The notes beneath the pieces were generated by a model. The model worked only from the letters and a program-made list of their open reading frames with translations. It was not told the DNA's origin and searched no databases. A program made the position numbers and the translations under genes. A stretch of DNA of 6,472 bases, from contig CAMLRA010000192.1 in the NCBI GenBank assembly GCA_946482325.1, positions 1 to 6,472 of the forward strand, given 5' to 3'. Below, piece by piece: positions 1-6,418 of this stretch. The DNA is from an uncultured Chromatiaceae bacterium. Lineage in GTDB: Bacteria > Pseudomonadota > Gammaproteobacteria > Enterobacterales > Alteromonadaceae. The first letter of the stretch is position 1. Each line of letters begins with the position of its first letter.

Positions 1-996
1 CAGGGCGGCTTCGAGCAGGACATAAGTTCCGAGCACCCGCTGGCGGTACGGTTTTAAGCTGTGGTTTTCCACCAGAATGGTCGGTAAATGCCGCACATCA
101 CCATAGCCTTGCGAAAACCGTGGCGTCGCGGTGGAGCCTTGCAGGCCTTTGCTAAAATCCAGCGGGTCCACCGCAAACACCAACGGGCCCGGAATATGAC
201 CGGCAGCGCTTAACGCCTGATCAATCGCCGGCCGGTACACGCTGGCCAGCCAACTGGCGCCATTCGGGCTTTGGCTGGCAAAAGGTTCGTTAAAGCCGTA
301 AGTGATATCGTACTGATAATCCTCGCCGTCGGTGACATGCACATCCATATATAAATCAGGCTGATAGCTATTGATAGCCTTCAGAACCGCCTGCATTTCC
401 GGGCTGTCCACTTTGGTATAGTCACGGTTTAAATTCAGGTTCTGTGCCGTGCTGCGCCAGCCCTGCTCGACCGGGCCGCGTTGATTCATCCGGTTAAATT
501 TGCCTCTGCGCTCGTGGGCATCGACGGACAAAATCGGCACAAATAACAAGTCGACCTGCGCCAGTAGCTGTTGTTTGCCCCCCTGGACTATATCGCGCAG
601 CAGCATCAAGCCAGCATCTTTGCCATCAATTTCGCCGCTGTGAATACCGGCCTGCACCAACAAGGTTGGCCGGCCACTTTTGCCAGTGCCTTTGCCAATC
701 AGATCTGGCTGCATACTGGCCTTCACTAACCAGATATCTCTGCCCTGCGGGCTTTTACCAAGCGATTCCATCCGCAGCAACTCACTGCTGGCTACCAGCT
801 TCTGCAGATAACTGACTGTTGCGGCATAATCCGGCGTTTCGGTCAGATTCGTCAGCTCAGCCGGGGTCACCCAGGGGTGTTTCGGCTGGATCAGGCTTTC
901 TGTACTGCCTTGCCAGGGCAACAACGGCGGCAAAGTGTCGGCCGCCAGCGCACCTGCCGACAGCAACATCAAAGGAAAAATCACACGAGTGGTCAT
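1..996 (-). CDS. Secreted M14-family zinc metallocarboxypeptidase, 3' end outside the window
   Basis: The reading frame is open from an ATG at 996 down to base 1 with no stop, giving the first 332 residues. The N-terminus is a typical Sec signal peptide: MTTR, a hydrophobic run, then a SAGALAA-D cleavage region near residues 18-19, so the enzyme should be exported. The zinc site of M14 carboxypeptidases is visible: H119 and E122 in GIHSGEIDGKD, and H220 in MDVHVTDG. N190-R191 in LNLNRDYTK matches the substrate-carboxylate-binding Asn-Arg region, and E310 in ILVENHS is the probable catalytic glutamate. Such enzymes remove C-terminal residues from peptides; the actual substrate cannot be read here. 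An AGGA Shine-Dalgarno at 1003-1006, six bases upstream, supports the start. Related 'M14 family metallopeptidases' are, from memory, near 550-600 residues, so perhaps 40 percent is missing. Family is confident; specificity is unknown. Confidence 0.9.
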   Translation of the reverse strand, partial: MTTRVIFPLMLLSAGALAADTLPPLLPWQGSTESLIQPKHPWVTPAELTNLTETPDYAATVSYLQKLVASSELLRMESLGKSPQGRDIWLVKASMQPDLIGKGTGKSGRPTLLVQAGIHSGEIDGKDAGLMLLRDIVQGGKQQLLAQVDLLFVPILSVDAHERRGKFNRMNQRGPVEQGWRSTAQNLNLNRDYTKVDSPEMQAVLKAINSYQPDLYMDVHVTDGEDYQYDITYGFNEPFASQSPNGASWLASVYRPAIDQALSAAGHIPGPLVFAVDPLDFSKGLQGSTATPRFSQGYGDVRHLPTILVENHSLKPYRQRVLGTYVLLEAAL

Positions 997-1063
997 CAGA
1001 AATCCTGCTACAACACAGCGGCTCAGGGGCTGTCGCCGCTGTTGAAAAAAATGTAAGGTCAAC

Positions 1064-1091
1064 ATAACAGACGAAGGCCAGATACTGTCAA
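1064..1091 (-). promoter_or_regulatory. Candidate sigma-70 promoter for the M14 peptidase gene
   Basis: On the minus strand a perfect -35 hexamer TTGACA (1086-1091) is followed after 16 bases by TGTTAT (1064-1069), which matches the -10 consensus at four of six positions. Transcription would start near 1057, leaving a 5' leader of about 60 bases before the ATG at 996. It lies downstream of the porin terminator, so the peptidase gene probably has its own transcript. Confidence 0.5.
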
Positions 1092-1222
1092 GCGTCGTTG
1101 CGGGCAACAGTGAGTTGCTGCGATAACTTGCAGGGAGGTAGTAGTCCTTCCCTTCAGATCAGCGCAAAGTCTGGTGGACTCAGTTTCTGCATTTTGTTTG
1201 GACCGTTGTGAAGCAAATAACC

Positions 1223-1251
1223 AAACAAAAAAAGCCCCGCGATGCGGGGCT
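1223..1251 (-). terminator. Intrinsic terminator of the porin gene
   Basis: An 8-bp perfect stem AGCCCCGC / GCGGGGCT (1233-1240 and 1244-1251) has a three-base loop. On the minus strand it is followed by a run of seven T, then GTTT. It begins 29 bases after the porin stop codon and is correctly oriented for that gene. It separates the porin from the downstream peptidase gene. Confidence 0.92.
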
Positions 1252-1280
1252 AAATCAGCTTGGGAACCTGGTCAAACAAA

Positions 1281-2075
1281 TCAGAAGCGGTAGCTGGCAC
1301 CTACTGCGAACTGGTTTTCATCGTCGGCACCAACGTCGACCCGGCTCAGTGCACCGCGCAGTGCCAGCTGTGGCGTGACAAAATATTCAGAACGCACTTC
1401 AACGCTGTCACCAAACACATTTTGCAGCGTCGGCATGTCATTACGCGCGGCCAAACCAACAGACCAGTAAGGACGGATGTAATAATCAGCAGCGATGGCG
1501 TGACCATTACCTTCGTCAAAATCAGCGTAGCTGGCGGTCAGCACCAGGTGGTCGCCATCCATCACCGGCACAATGGCTTTGGTGCTGAGGCCATAGTCAG
1601 TGCTGCTGCCTTCGTTGTCAGGATTTGAGTGATAGACATCCAGCGCCACCAACCAGTTTTGCTGTACAAAGAAACCTAATTTACCGGTGGCGCCGAAGCT
1701 GTTGTCACCGTTTAAGAAATTCACATCTAAGGCGGCATAAAAATCATGGCTGTTGCTCATATATTCGCCGCCAACACCCCAACTATTGATGTTCATCTCA
1801 TCATTGCCGCCATCGAATTCAGTGCGGTTATAAGTCAGGTTGGCGCTGCTGCTGCGGTTTAAAAAGGCCGCTTCACGCCATGGCTGGTTGTCGCCGTTTT
1901 GCAGAGGTGACAGGAAATATTGCTGGCGGATTTGCATGCCGTTGACATCAACAGGGCCTAAGTCTGCGCTGTTGTAATCAGCGTCCGTCTGGAACTGGAA
2001 ACTTTGCGCCTGGGCGCCGACTGCGATGGTTGAGGCTAAAACGGAAACAACAAAAGGAAGAACTCGGGATTTCAT
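1281..2075 (-). CDS. Putative outer-membrane porin (small beta-barrel protein)
   Basis: This encodes 264 residues. The start chosen is the ATG at 2075, because GGAGG at 2083-2087 sits seven bases before it and the product then begins directly with a signal peptide (MKSRVLPFVVSVLASTIAVG, cleavage after A21-Q22-A23). A longer frame reaching 2111 would put 12 polar residues in front of the signal. The mature part of about 241 residues is rich in alternating aromatic/polar stretches typical of transmembrane beta-strands. It has many Asn, Asp and Gly turns, no cysteine and no long hydrophobic helix. It ends in VGASYRF, the terminal aromatic residue expected for recognition by the BAM complex. The segment EAAFLNRSS near residues 69-77 resembles proteins annotated 'putative porin' in Shewanella and relatives (recalled, not searched). 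Role as a channel is inferred; it could be a non-porin barrel. It has its own terminator and a long AT-rich leader, so it is probably monocistronic. Confidence 0.82.
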   Translation of the reverse strand: MKSRVLPFVVSVLASTIAVGAQAQSFQFQTDADYNSADLGPVDVNGMQIRQQYFLSPLQNGDNQPWREAAFLNRSSSANLTYNRTEFDGGNDEMNINSWGVGGEYMSNSHDFYAALDVNFLNGDNSFGATGKLGFFVQQNWLVALDVYHSNPDNEGSSTDYGLSTKAIVPVMDGDHLVLTASYADFDEGNGHAIAADYYIRPYWSVGLAARNDMPTLQNVFGDSVEVRSEYFVTPQLALRGALSRVDVGADDENQFAVGASYRF

Positions 2076-2082
2076 ACTGTGC

Positions 2083-2087
2083 CCTCC
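2083..2087 (-). promoter_or_regulatory. Ribosome binding site that fixes the porin start
   Basis: GGAGG on the minus strand lies seven bases before the ATG at 2075. It is inside the longer open frame that begins at 2111, which argues that the upstream ATG is not used. Confidence 0.85.
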
Positions 2088-2147
2088 GGCAGTTAAACAA
2101 GTCGGGGGCACTTTATGATTTTGAAACTTAATTGAATCTGAACACGA

Positions 2148-2178
2148 AAATGAACTGAAATATGATCCCCGTTCATTT
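2148..2178. repeat. Inverted repeat in the porin leader
   Basis: AAATGAAC (2148-2155) and GTTCATTT (2171-2178) form a perfect 8-bp inverted repeat separated by 15 bases. It falls just downstream of the transcription start predicted from the -10 box at 2193-2198. It could be an operator or a hairpin in the untranslated leader. No known regulator motif is recognised. Confidence 0.5.
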
Positions 2179-2192
2179 ATTTATATTTATTC

Positions 2193-2198
2193 ATTATA
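2193..2198 (-). promoter_or_regulatory. Candidate -10 box of the porin gene
   Basis: A perfect TATAAT occurs on the minus strand within a very AT-rich stretch (2171-2220). No good -35 hexamer is found 16-18 bases upstream; the best fits are CGTTAA or GTTAAT. The promoter may therefore need an activator, or the match may owe something to base composition. The implied leader is about 110 bases. Confidence 0.45.
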
Positions 2199-2237
2199 TT
2201 TTAATAGGATAAAAATTAACGCACACTTTTCACTCAA

Positions 2238-2263
2238 GCAAAAATGCGCGCTACACACATTTT
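2238..2263 (-). terminator. Probable intrinsic terminator of uvrB
   Basis: On the minus strand AAAATGTGTG, loop TAG, CGCGCATTTT can pair over ten positions, including two G-T wobbles. The lower stem is A-T only and runs into a five-T tract followed by GCTTG. It starts 18 bases after the uvrB stop codon. The U-tract is short and partly used in the stem, so strength is uncertain. Confidence 0.5.
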
Positions 2264-2280
2264 GTTACAAAGATAACTGC

Positions 2281-4275
2281 TTAAATCTCCAACAATGCTG
2301 CCTTTAACGCATGAACTTGATCACGCAACATAGCCGCTTGTTCAAACTCCAGATTTTTCGCGTGCTGCAGCATTTGCGTTTCCAACTTTTTAATCTCAGC
2401 CTGCACCTGATACGGCGTCTTGCCTTTGATCAGTTTGGCGTGTTCCGCCACTTTTGGCAGCTCCACGTCGTCCTGACCCAAGTCCATCACGTCACCAACT
2501 TTTTTCCGAATTTGCGTCGGTGTGATGCCGTGGGCTTCGTTATATGCCACTTGCTTGGCACGGCGCCGGTCAGTTTCGTCAATCGCGCGCTGCATTGAGC
2601 CTGTGATACGGTCAGCATATAAAATCGCTTTGCCGTTGACGTTACGCGCCGCCCGGCCAATGGTCTGAATGAGCGAGCGCTCGGAGCGTAAAAAACCTTC
2701 TTTGTCAGCATCCAGGATCGCCACTAAGGACACTTCCGGAATATCCAAACCTTCACGTAATAAGTTAATACCGACTAACACATCAAATACACCAAGGCGC
2801 AAATCACGGATAATCTCGACCCGCTCCACCGTATCAACATCCGAGTGCAGATACCGCACCTTGATATTGTGATTGGCGAGGTAATCCGTTAAATCCTCCG
2901 CCATTTTTTTCGTCAGCGTAGTGACCAGCACCCGTTCGTTCTGGCCGGCGCAGCGAATCGCCTCTGACAACAAATCATCGACCTGAGTGCCGACAGGCCT
3001 GATCTCAATCACCGGGTCAATCAGACCCGTCGGTCGCACAACCTGCTCGGCGATATCGGTGCCGGATTTTTCCAGCTCATAAGCCGCCGGCGTCGCCGAC
3101 ACATAAATCCGCTGCGGTGCTATCGCTTCAAATTCTTCAAACTTCAGCGGTCTGTTGTCGAGCGCCGACGGCAAACGGAAACCGTAATTGACCAAATTTT
3201 CTTTGCGCGACCTGTCACCGCGGAACATAGCGCCGATTTGCGAAATAGTGACATGTGATTCGTCGATAAACATCAGGCCATCGGCCGGGAAATAATCCAG
3301 CAAAGTCGGCGGCGGTTCGCCTTCGGCGCGGCCGGACAAATAGCGCGAGTAGTTTTCGATGCCAGAGCAATAGCCAAGCTCCACCATCATTTCCAAGTCA
3401 AACAACGTGCGCTGGCCGATGCGCTGCTCTTCAATCAGTTTATTTTCCGCCAAGAGCTGGGCGCGACGCGCCGCCAGTTCCACTTTGATTTTGTCCACTG
3501 CTTCGAGGATTTTCTCCCGCGGCGTGACATAGTGGGTTTTCGGATAAATGGTATAACGCGCCACGATACGGTCAATGGCGCCGGTCAGCGGGTCAAACAG
3601 ACTGATGCGTTCGATTTCTTCATCAAACAGCTCCACCCGCACCGCCAGCTCATCCGATTCGGCCGGATAAATGTCGATGACGTCACCGCGCACGCGGTAC
3701 GTGGCACGTTCAAATGCCATGTCGTTACGCTGATACTGTAGTTCTGCCAGCCGGCGCAGAATAAAGCGCTGGTCCACCGTATCGCCGACACGCAGATGCA
3801 ACAGCATTTTCATATAAGATTCAGGGTCACCGAGACCATAAATCGCTGAAACGGACGCGATGATCACGACATCACGCCGCTCCATCAGCGCTTTAGTCGC
3901 CGACAGCCGCATCTGTTCGATGTGCTCGTTGATCGAGGCGTCTTTTTCAATGAAGGTATCACTGGCCGGGACATAAGCTTCCGGTTGGTAATAGTCGTAA
4001 TAAGACACAAAGTACTCGACCGAATTGTTCGGGAAGAACTCTTTCATCTCGCCGTACAACTGCGCCGCCAGCGTTTTGTTGTGCGCCATGATTAAAGTGG
4101 GCCGGTCGACTTTGGCAATGATATTGGCCATGGTAAAAGTTTTGCCGGAGCCGGTGACACCCAACAACGTCTGATGCGCCAGACCCGCCTCTAAACCATC
4201 AACCAGCTGGGCAATCGCCGCCGGCTGGTCACCACCTGGCTGATAAGGCGCATGTAACTCAAACTGCTTTGACAC
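2281..4275 (-). CDS. uvrB: UvrABC system protein B (excinuclease subunit, helicase-like ATPase)
   Basis: UvrB receives damaged DNA from UvrA, verifies the lesion and recruits UvrC for the two incisions of nucleotide excision repair in the cytoplasm. The 664-residue product (E. coli 673) is collinear with E. coli UvrB. Walker A is GVTGSGKT at 39-46 with K45. The DNA-clamping beta-hairpin [10 protein letters not shown] is at 92-101, DEAD-like DESH at 338-341, and motif [11 protein letters not shown] at 537-545. The C-terminal UVR helix pair, which binds UvrC, is at about 628-658 ([12 protein letters not shown]). The start chosen is GTG at 4275, giving [18 protein letters not shown], because AAGGAG lies nine bases upstream and the numbering then equals E. 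coli. In-frame ATGs at 4302 and 4284 lie upstream of, or directly against, that site. The gene overlaps the end of the MATE gene by 17 bases, implying an operon and probably translational coupling. Identity is certain; only the exact start is open. Confidence 0.98.
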   Translation of the reverse strand: MSKQFELHAPYQPGGDQPAAIAQLVDGLEAGLAHQTLLGVTGSGKTFTMANIIAKVDRPTLIMAHNKTLAAQLYGEMKEFFPNNSVEYFVSYYDYYQPEAYVPASDTFIEKDASINEHIEQMRLSATKALMERRDVVIIASVSAIYGLGDPESYMKMLLHLRVGDTVDQRFILRRLAELQYQRNDMAFERATYRVRGDVIDIYPAESDELAVRVELFDEEIERISLFDPLTGAIDRIVARYTIYPKTHYVTPREKILEAVDKIKVELAARRAQLLAENKLIEEQRIGQRTLFDLEMMVELGYCSGIENYSRYLSGRAEGEPPPTLLDYFPADGLMFIDESHVTISQIGAMFRGDRSRKENLVNYGFRLPSALDNRPLKFEEFEAIAPQRIYVSATPAAYELEKSGTDIAEQVVRPTGLIDPVIEIRPVGTQVDDLLSEAIRCAGQNERVLVTTLTKKMAEDLTDYLANHNIKVRYLHSDVDTVERVEIIRDLRLGVFDVLVGINLLREGLDIPEVSLVAILDADKEGFLRSERSLIQTIGRAARNVNGKAILYADRITGSMQRAIDETDRRRAKQVAYNEAHGITPTQIRKKVGDVMDLGQDDVELPKVAEHAKLIKGKTPYQVQAEIKKLETQMLQHAKNLEFEQAAMLRDQVHALKAALLEI

Positions 4276-5638
4276 TGACACCATCTCCTTGCTGCAAACC
4301 ATTCAGACTACGCTGAAACCATAACCAGGCGATGAGCGCGATAAACAGATTGGCTGTCAGCGCTCCGCCGTAGACGCCAAGCACACCAAACAGCTTCCCC
4401 CCGATAAAGGCCAGCGGCACATAAAAGACAAAAAGCCGCACTATGCTGAGCGCCAGTGCCCGCATCGGTAAATGTAAGGCGTTGAGTGAAGAATTGGTCA
4501 GGATCACAATCCCTTGTAAGCCGTAGCCCAACGGCAGAATCCAGATAAACCAACAAATCAAGCGCTCGACCGCAGGTTCTGTGGAAAAGATGTGGGCGAT
4601 AAAAGGTGCGGTGATCGCCAGCAGGACATAAACCGCAAACTGCCACTTTAAAACAAAACGGATACAAAGCTGATAACCGGATTGCACCCGGTCGAGCTGA
4701 CAACCACCTAAATTCTGACTGACAAAAGGTGGTAATGTCATCGACAGCGCCAGCACCACCAGACAGGCGATGCTTTCAATCCGGGCGCCGACACCAAAAG
4801 CCGCGACGGCATGAGCGCCATAACTCGCCATCACCGCGGTTAAAATGGCCATCGCCAGCGGTGTCAGCATGTTGGCACCTGCTGCCGGCAAACCGATTTG
4901 CAAAATGCGCCGGCTGATGCGGATAAACTCACCAAAGCGCTGATGGCCGGCATCCACCAGTTTGCGCCGGACAATAATCAGATACAGGATCAAACTAAAA
5001 CTAACGGCCCAGGAAATCACACTGGCAATAGAGGCGCCTTCGACGCCCAGCGCCGGCACCGGCCCCCAGCCAAAAATCAGAATAGGGTCCAGGATGGCAT
5101 TAATGAGGCCCGAGCATGCCATCATCAAACTGGGCGTTTTGGTATCGCCGGCAGCCCGCAGCACAGCGTTACCAATCATGGGCGTGATGAGCAGCACAGA
5201 ACCGGCAAACCACCAGCTCATATAGTCGTGAATAAAGGGTAAGGTCTCGTCGGTAGCACCGATCAGCCGAAACAGCGGTTCCATCCCGATGTAACCAATC
5301 AGCGACAAAATCGCGACCAAATAGGCAGATAACCATAAAGCTGCCAAACCGTCGGCCCGTGCCATTGCGGTATCACCACTGCCATGCGCTTTGGCGATCA
5401 CTGCCGATGTGCCGATACTCAAACCAATCGCCAGGCTAATCACAGTAAAAGTAACCGGGAAAGTAAAGCTGACCGCGGCCAGCTCATGGGTGCCCAGCAT
5501 ACTGATAAAAAAGGTATCGACCAGGTTAAACGACATCAAGGTGATCATGCCAAACAACATTGGAATGGTCATCCGGGTCAGAATTTGCCGGATATCGCCC
5601 TGGGTCATATCAATTTTTGCTTTGGGGGAGCTGGACAT
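4259..5638 (-). CDS. MATE-family multidrug/toxin efflux transporter
   Basis: This is a 459-residue inner-membrane protein with about 12 hydrophobic segments in two homologous halves, the usual size for MATE cation/drug antiporters. Family marks are [12 protein letters not shown] (38-49) with an acidic residue D41 in the first helix, and [11 protein letters not shown] (159-169). D184 in [11 protein letters not shown] is in a later N-lobe helix. GVEGASIAS (198-206), GVGARIES (282-289) and [10 protein letters not shown] (303-312) follow. Membrane aspartates equivalent to D41 and D184 are implicated in ion coupling in studied MATE proteins (family knowledge). The start at 5638 was chosen over an upstream frame to 5740, because the extra 34 residues are unlike MATE N-termini and AGG lies five bases before this ATG. 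An ATG at 5608 is an alternative without a clear ribosome site. The substrate is unknown; I cannot assign NorM, DinF or another named subgroup. The 3' end overlaps uvrB. Confidence 0.93.
   Translation of the reverse strand: MSSSPKAKIDMTQGDIRQILTRMTIPMLFGMITLMSFNLVDTFFISMLGTHELAAVSFTFPVTFTVISLAIGLSIGTSAVIAKAHGSGDTAMARADGLAALWLSAYLVAILSLIGYIGMEPLFRLIGATDETLPFIHDYMSWWFAGSVLLITPMIGNAVLRAAGDTKTPSLMMACSGLINAILDPILIFGWGPVPALGVEGASIASVISWAVSFSLILYLIIVRRKLVDAGHQRFGEFIRISRRILQIGLPAAGANMLTPLAMAILTAVMASYGAHAVAAFGVGARIESIACLVVLALSMTLPPFVSQNLGGCQLDRVQSGYQLCIRFVLKWQFAVYVLLAITAPFIAHIFSTEPAVERLICWFIWILPLGYGLQGIVILTNSSLNALHLPMRALALSIVRLFVFYVPLAFIGGKLFGVLGVYGGALTANLFIALIAWLWFQRSLNGLQQGDGVSVKAV
4285..4290 (-). 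promoter_or_regulatory. Ribosome binding site that fixes a GTG start for uvrB
   Basis: AAGGAG on the minus strand is nine bases before GTG (4273-4275), three before GTG (4279-4281) and directly against ATG (4282-4284). Only the first has normal spacing. The site lies inside the last codons of the upstream MATE gene. Confidence 0.8.
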
Positions 5639-5667
5639 AAATACCTGCGGAACACCAGAAAGCCACC

Positions 5668-5673
5668 ATTGTA
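5668..5673 (-). promoter_or_regulatory. Weak candidate -10 box for the MATE-uvrB operon
   Basis: TACAAT on the minus strand matches the -10 consensus at five of six positions and would give a leader of about 24 bases. No acceptable -35 hexamer is present 16-18 bases upstream (TAGAGC at 17). A second possibility is TATAAA at 5872-5877, with a leader over 220 bases. Neither is strong. Confidence 0.25.
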
Positions 5674-5677
5674 GAGA

Positions 5678-5695
5678 AAAGCCGGCGGCGGCTCT
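5678..5695 (-). other. GC-rich hairpin with a T-rich tail before the MATE start
   Basis: On the minus strand AGAGCCG (5689-5695) pairs with CGGCTTT (5678-5684) around a four-base loop, with one G-T wobble, and is followed by TCTCT. The stem lies 40 bases before the MATE ATG. It resembles a weak terminator or attenuator if transcription begins further upstream, or it may simply be leader structure. Confidence 0.35.
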
Positions 5696-5803
5696 ATCCG
5701 GATCTGGAAAAAACTCTGTAACCAACAGTGTTGGCGGCATTTCGGGCAGTTCGCGCCTAAAAATAGTTCACAAGCTGAAACATCGCTGAAATATCCGGCG
5801 GCT

Positions 5804-5812
5804 TGTGGATTA
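5804..5812 (-). promoter_or_regulatory. DnaA-box-like site, one mismatch
   Basis: On the minus strand the bases read TAATCCACA, which differs from the consensus TTATNCACA at position 2 only. It borders the AT-rich block and lies between the inverted arms GCTGAA (5785-5790) and TTCAGC (5813-5818). Confidence 0.35.
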
Positions 5813-5951
5813 TTCAGCGGCCTCCACATTTCTATGCTTTTCTATCTATCTGTTTTATATAGATTTAATTTTTTATAAATTTAATCTTGATCTGGCTGCA
5901 AGCCGCATTTTTATTGGTATTACACAGGGGCGACACGGCTCATACACAGAG

Positions 5952-5960
5952 TTATCCACA
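5952..5960 (+). promoter_or_regulatory. Perfect DnaA box TTATCCACA
   Basis: The nine bases are identical to the high-affinity E. coli DnaA box. The site is flanked by the inverted repeat CACAGA (5945-5950) / TCTGTG (5964-5969). It lies upstream of the MATE-uvrB operon and about 200 bases upstream of the tRNA promoter. Binding is inferred from sequence only. Confidence 0.6.
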
Positions 5961-5965
5961 GTTTC

Positions 5966-5974
5966 TGTGAGTAA
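5966..5974 (-). promoter_or_regulatory. Second DnaA-box-like site, inverted, one mismatch
   Basis: On the minus strand the bases read TTACTCACA, matching TTATNCACA except at position 4. It faces the perfect box at 5952-5960 with five bases between them. The pair also forms a small hairpin, CACAG-TTT-CTGTG (5957-5969). Confidence 0.4.
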
Positions 5975-6024
5975 GATCGGCCAGCCCGCGTCAACGCTGG
6001 ATTTGCCGATATCGCTGCACCAAC

Positions 6025-6068
6025 GCATAGGGTTCCACCTATGCAAGCTGCGATGCATTGCTATGCAA
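6025..6068. repeat. Hairpin and CTATGCAA direct repeats
   Basis: GCATAGG (6025-6031) and CCTATGC (6038-6044) form a perfect 7-bp inverted repeat with a six-base loop. CTATGCAA occurs at 6039-6046 and again at 6061-6068, 22 bases (two helical turns) apart. Between them is the near-palindrome GCGATGCATTGC. No T-tract follows, so it is not a terminator. The function is not recognised. Confidence 0.5.
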
Positions 6069-6155
6069 AACATGGAAAAAATGCCGTCAAATCCGCCGCT
6101 TTGGCTAAAGAAGCAGCGCTTGAATCACAACGCCCGAAAAGCGCAGGCGAAAGTG

Positions 6156-6184
6156 TTGACAGCCAGTTTTCGGAGCATTAGTAT
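6156..6184 (+). promoter_or_regulatory. Promoter of the tRNA-Asn array with a stringent-type discriminator
   Basis: A perfect -35 TTGACA (6156-6161), a 17-base spacer and TAGTAT (6179-6184, four of six matches) are followed by TGCGCCCCG. That GC-rich segment between -10 and the start site is typical of rRNA and tRNA promoters inhibited by ppGpp/DksA. Transcription should start near 6191, about 15 bases before the first tRNA. No AT-rich UP element is seen directly upstream. Confidence 0.8.
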
Positions 6185-6206
6185 TGCGCCCCGTTGCAGA
6201 GACAGT

Positions 6207-6283
6207 TCCCTAGTAGCTCAGCCGGTTAGAGCGGCGGACTGTTAATCCGTAGGTCGTTGGTTCGAGTCCAACCTGGGGAGCCA
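6207..6283 (+). tRNA. tRNA-Asn(GUU), copy 1
   Basis: The 77 bases fold as a full cloverleaf. The acceptor stem is TCCCTAG / CTGGGGA (one G-T pair), the D-stem GCTC / GAGC, and the anticodon stem GCGGA / TCCGT. The anticodon GTT is at 6241-6243, the variable loop is AGGTC, and the T-arm is GTTGG-TTCGAGT-CCAAC. The discriminator is G, and CCA is encoded at 6281-6283. The anticodon arm is the same as in E. coli tRNA-Asn. It decodes AAC and AAU. Confidence 0.98.
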
Positions 6284-6312
6284 CTGTTTCAAGCAACCAA
6301 GATATTCTCAAT

Positions 6313-6389
6313 TCCCTAGTAGCTCAGCCGGTTAGAGCGGCGGACTGTTAATCCGTAGGTCGTTGGTTCGAGTCCAACCTGGGGAGCCA
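6313..6389 (+). tRNA. tRNA-Asn(GUU), copy 2
   Basis: This copy is identical to copy 1 over all 77 bases, with anticodon GTT at 6347-6349 and an encoded CCA at 6387-6389. It is separated from copy 1 by 29 bases with no promoter or terminator, so it is presumably processed from the same precursor. Confidence 0.98.
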
Positions 6390-6418
6390 CTGTTTCAAGC
6401 AACCAAGATATTCTCAAT

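Larger units (their letters stand above)
5639..6206. other. Non-coding region between the MATE-uvrB operon and the divergent tRNA-Asn genes
   Basis: No convincing protein gene is seen in these 568 bases. Next to MATE is a GC-rich hairpin (5678-5695). At 5774-5791 GCTGAAA is repeated with an 11-base period. At 5821-5890 there is a strongly AT-rich block. DnaA-box-like sites lie at 5804-5812, 5952-5960 and 5966-5974. A hairpin and CTATGCAA repeats occupy 6025-6068. The tRNA promoter is at 6156-6184. The open frame at 5805-6245 runs through the promoter into the tRNA and has a composition unlike a protein gene. Confidence 0.75.

Noticed and set aside
819..1067. Plus-strand open frame antisense to the M14 gene start
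   Set aside because: The opposite strand encodes a clear signal peptide and enzyme; this frame is low-complexity shadow.
1133..1152. GGGAGG...CCTTCCC hairpin upstream of the M14 promoter
   Set aside because: The stem needs a bulge, has no T-tract and no recognised role; too weak to call.
1260..1628. Plus-strand 122-codon frame antisense to the porin
   Set aside because: It begins next to the porin terminator, has no ribosome site and mirrors porin coding sequence.
4295..4309. CTG...CAG pair just before uvrB as a LexA box
   Set aside because: The spacer is nine bases, not the ten required for CTGT-N8-ACAG, and the inner bases do not fit.
4308..4703. Minus-strand 131-codon frame inside the MATE gene
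   Set aside because: It lies entirely within the MATE frame; other such frames inside uvrB and MATE on both strands are likewise shadows.
5716..5728. CTGT...ACAG pair upstream of MATE as a LexA box
   Set aside because: The gap between CTGT and ACAG is five bases rather than eight.
5639..5740. 34-codon N-terminal extension of the MATE protein
   Set aside because: It lacks family resemblance and a ribosome site, and it contains the leader hairpin; the ATG at 5638 fits better.
5804..5974. A replication origin (oriC-like: AT-rich block plus DnaA boxes)
   Set aside because: Only one perfect box and two GATC sites are present, and no dnaA, dnaN, mnmG or partition gene is near; transcriptional control or titration is simpler.
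5805..6245. Plus-strand open frame of 146 codons in the tRNA upstream region
   Set aside because: It runs through the tRNA promoter into the tRNA-Asn body, has no convincing ribosome site and its product resembles no protein family.
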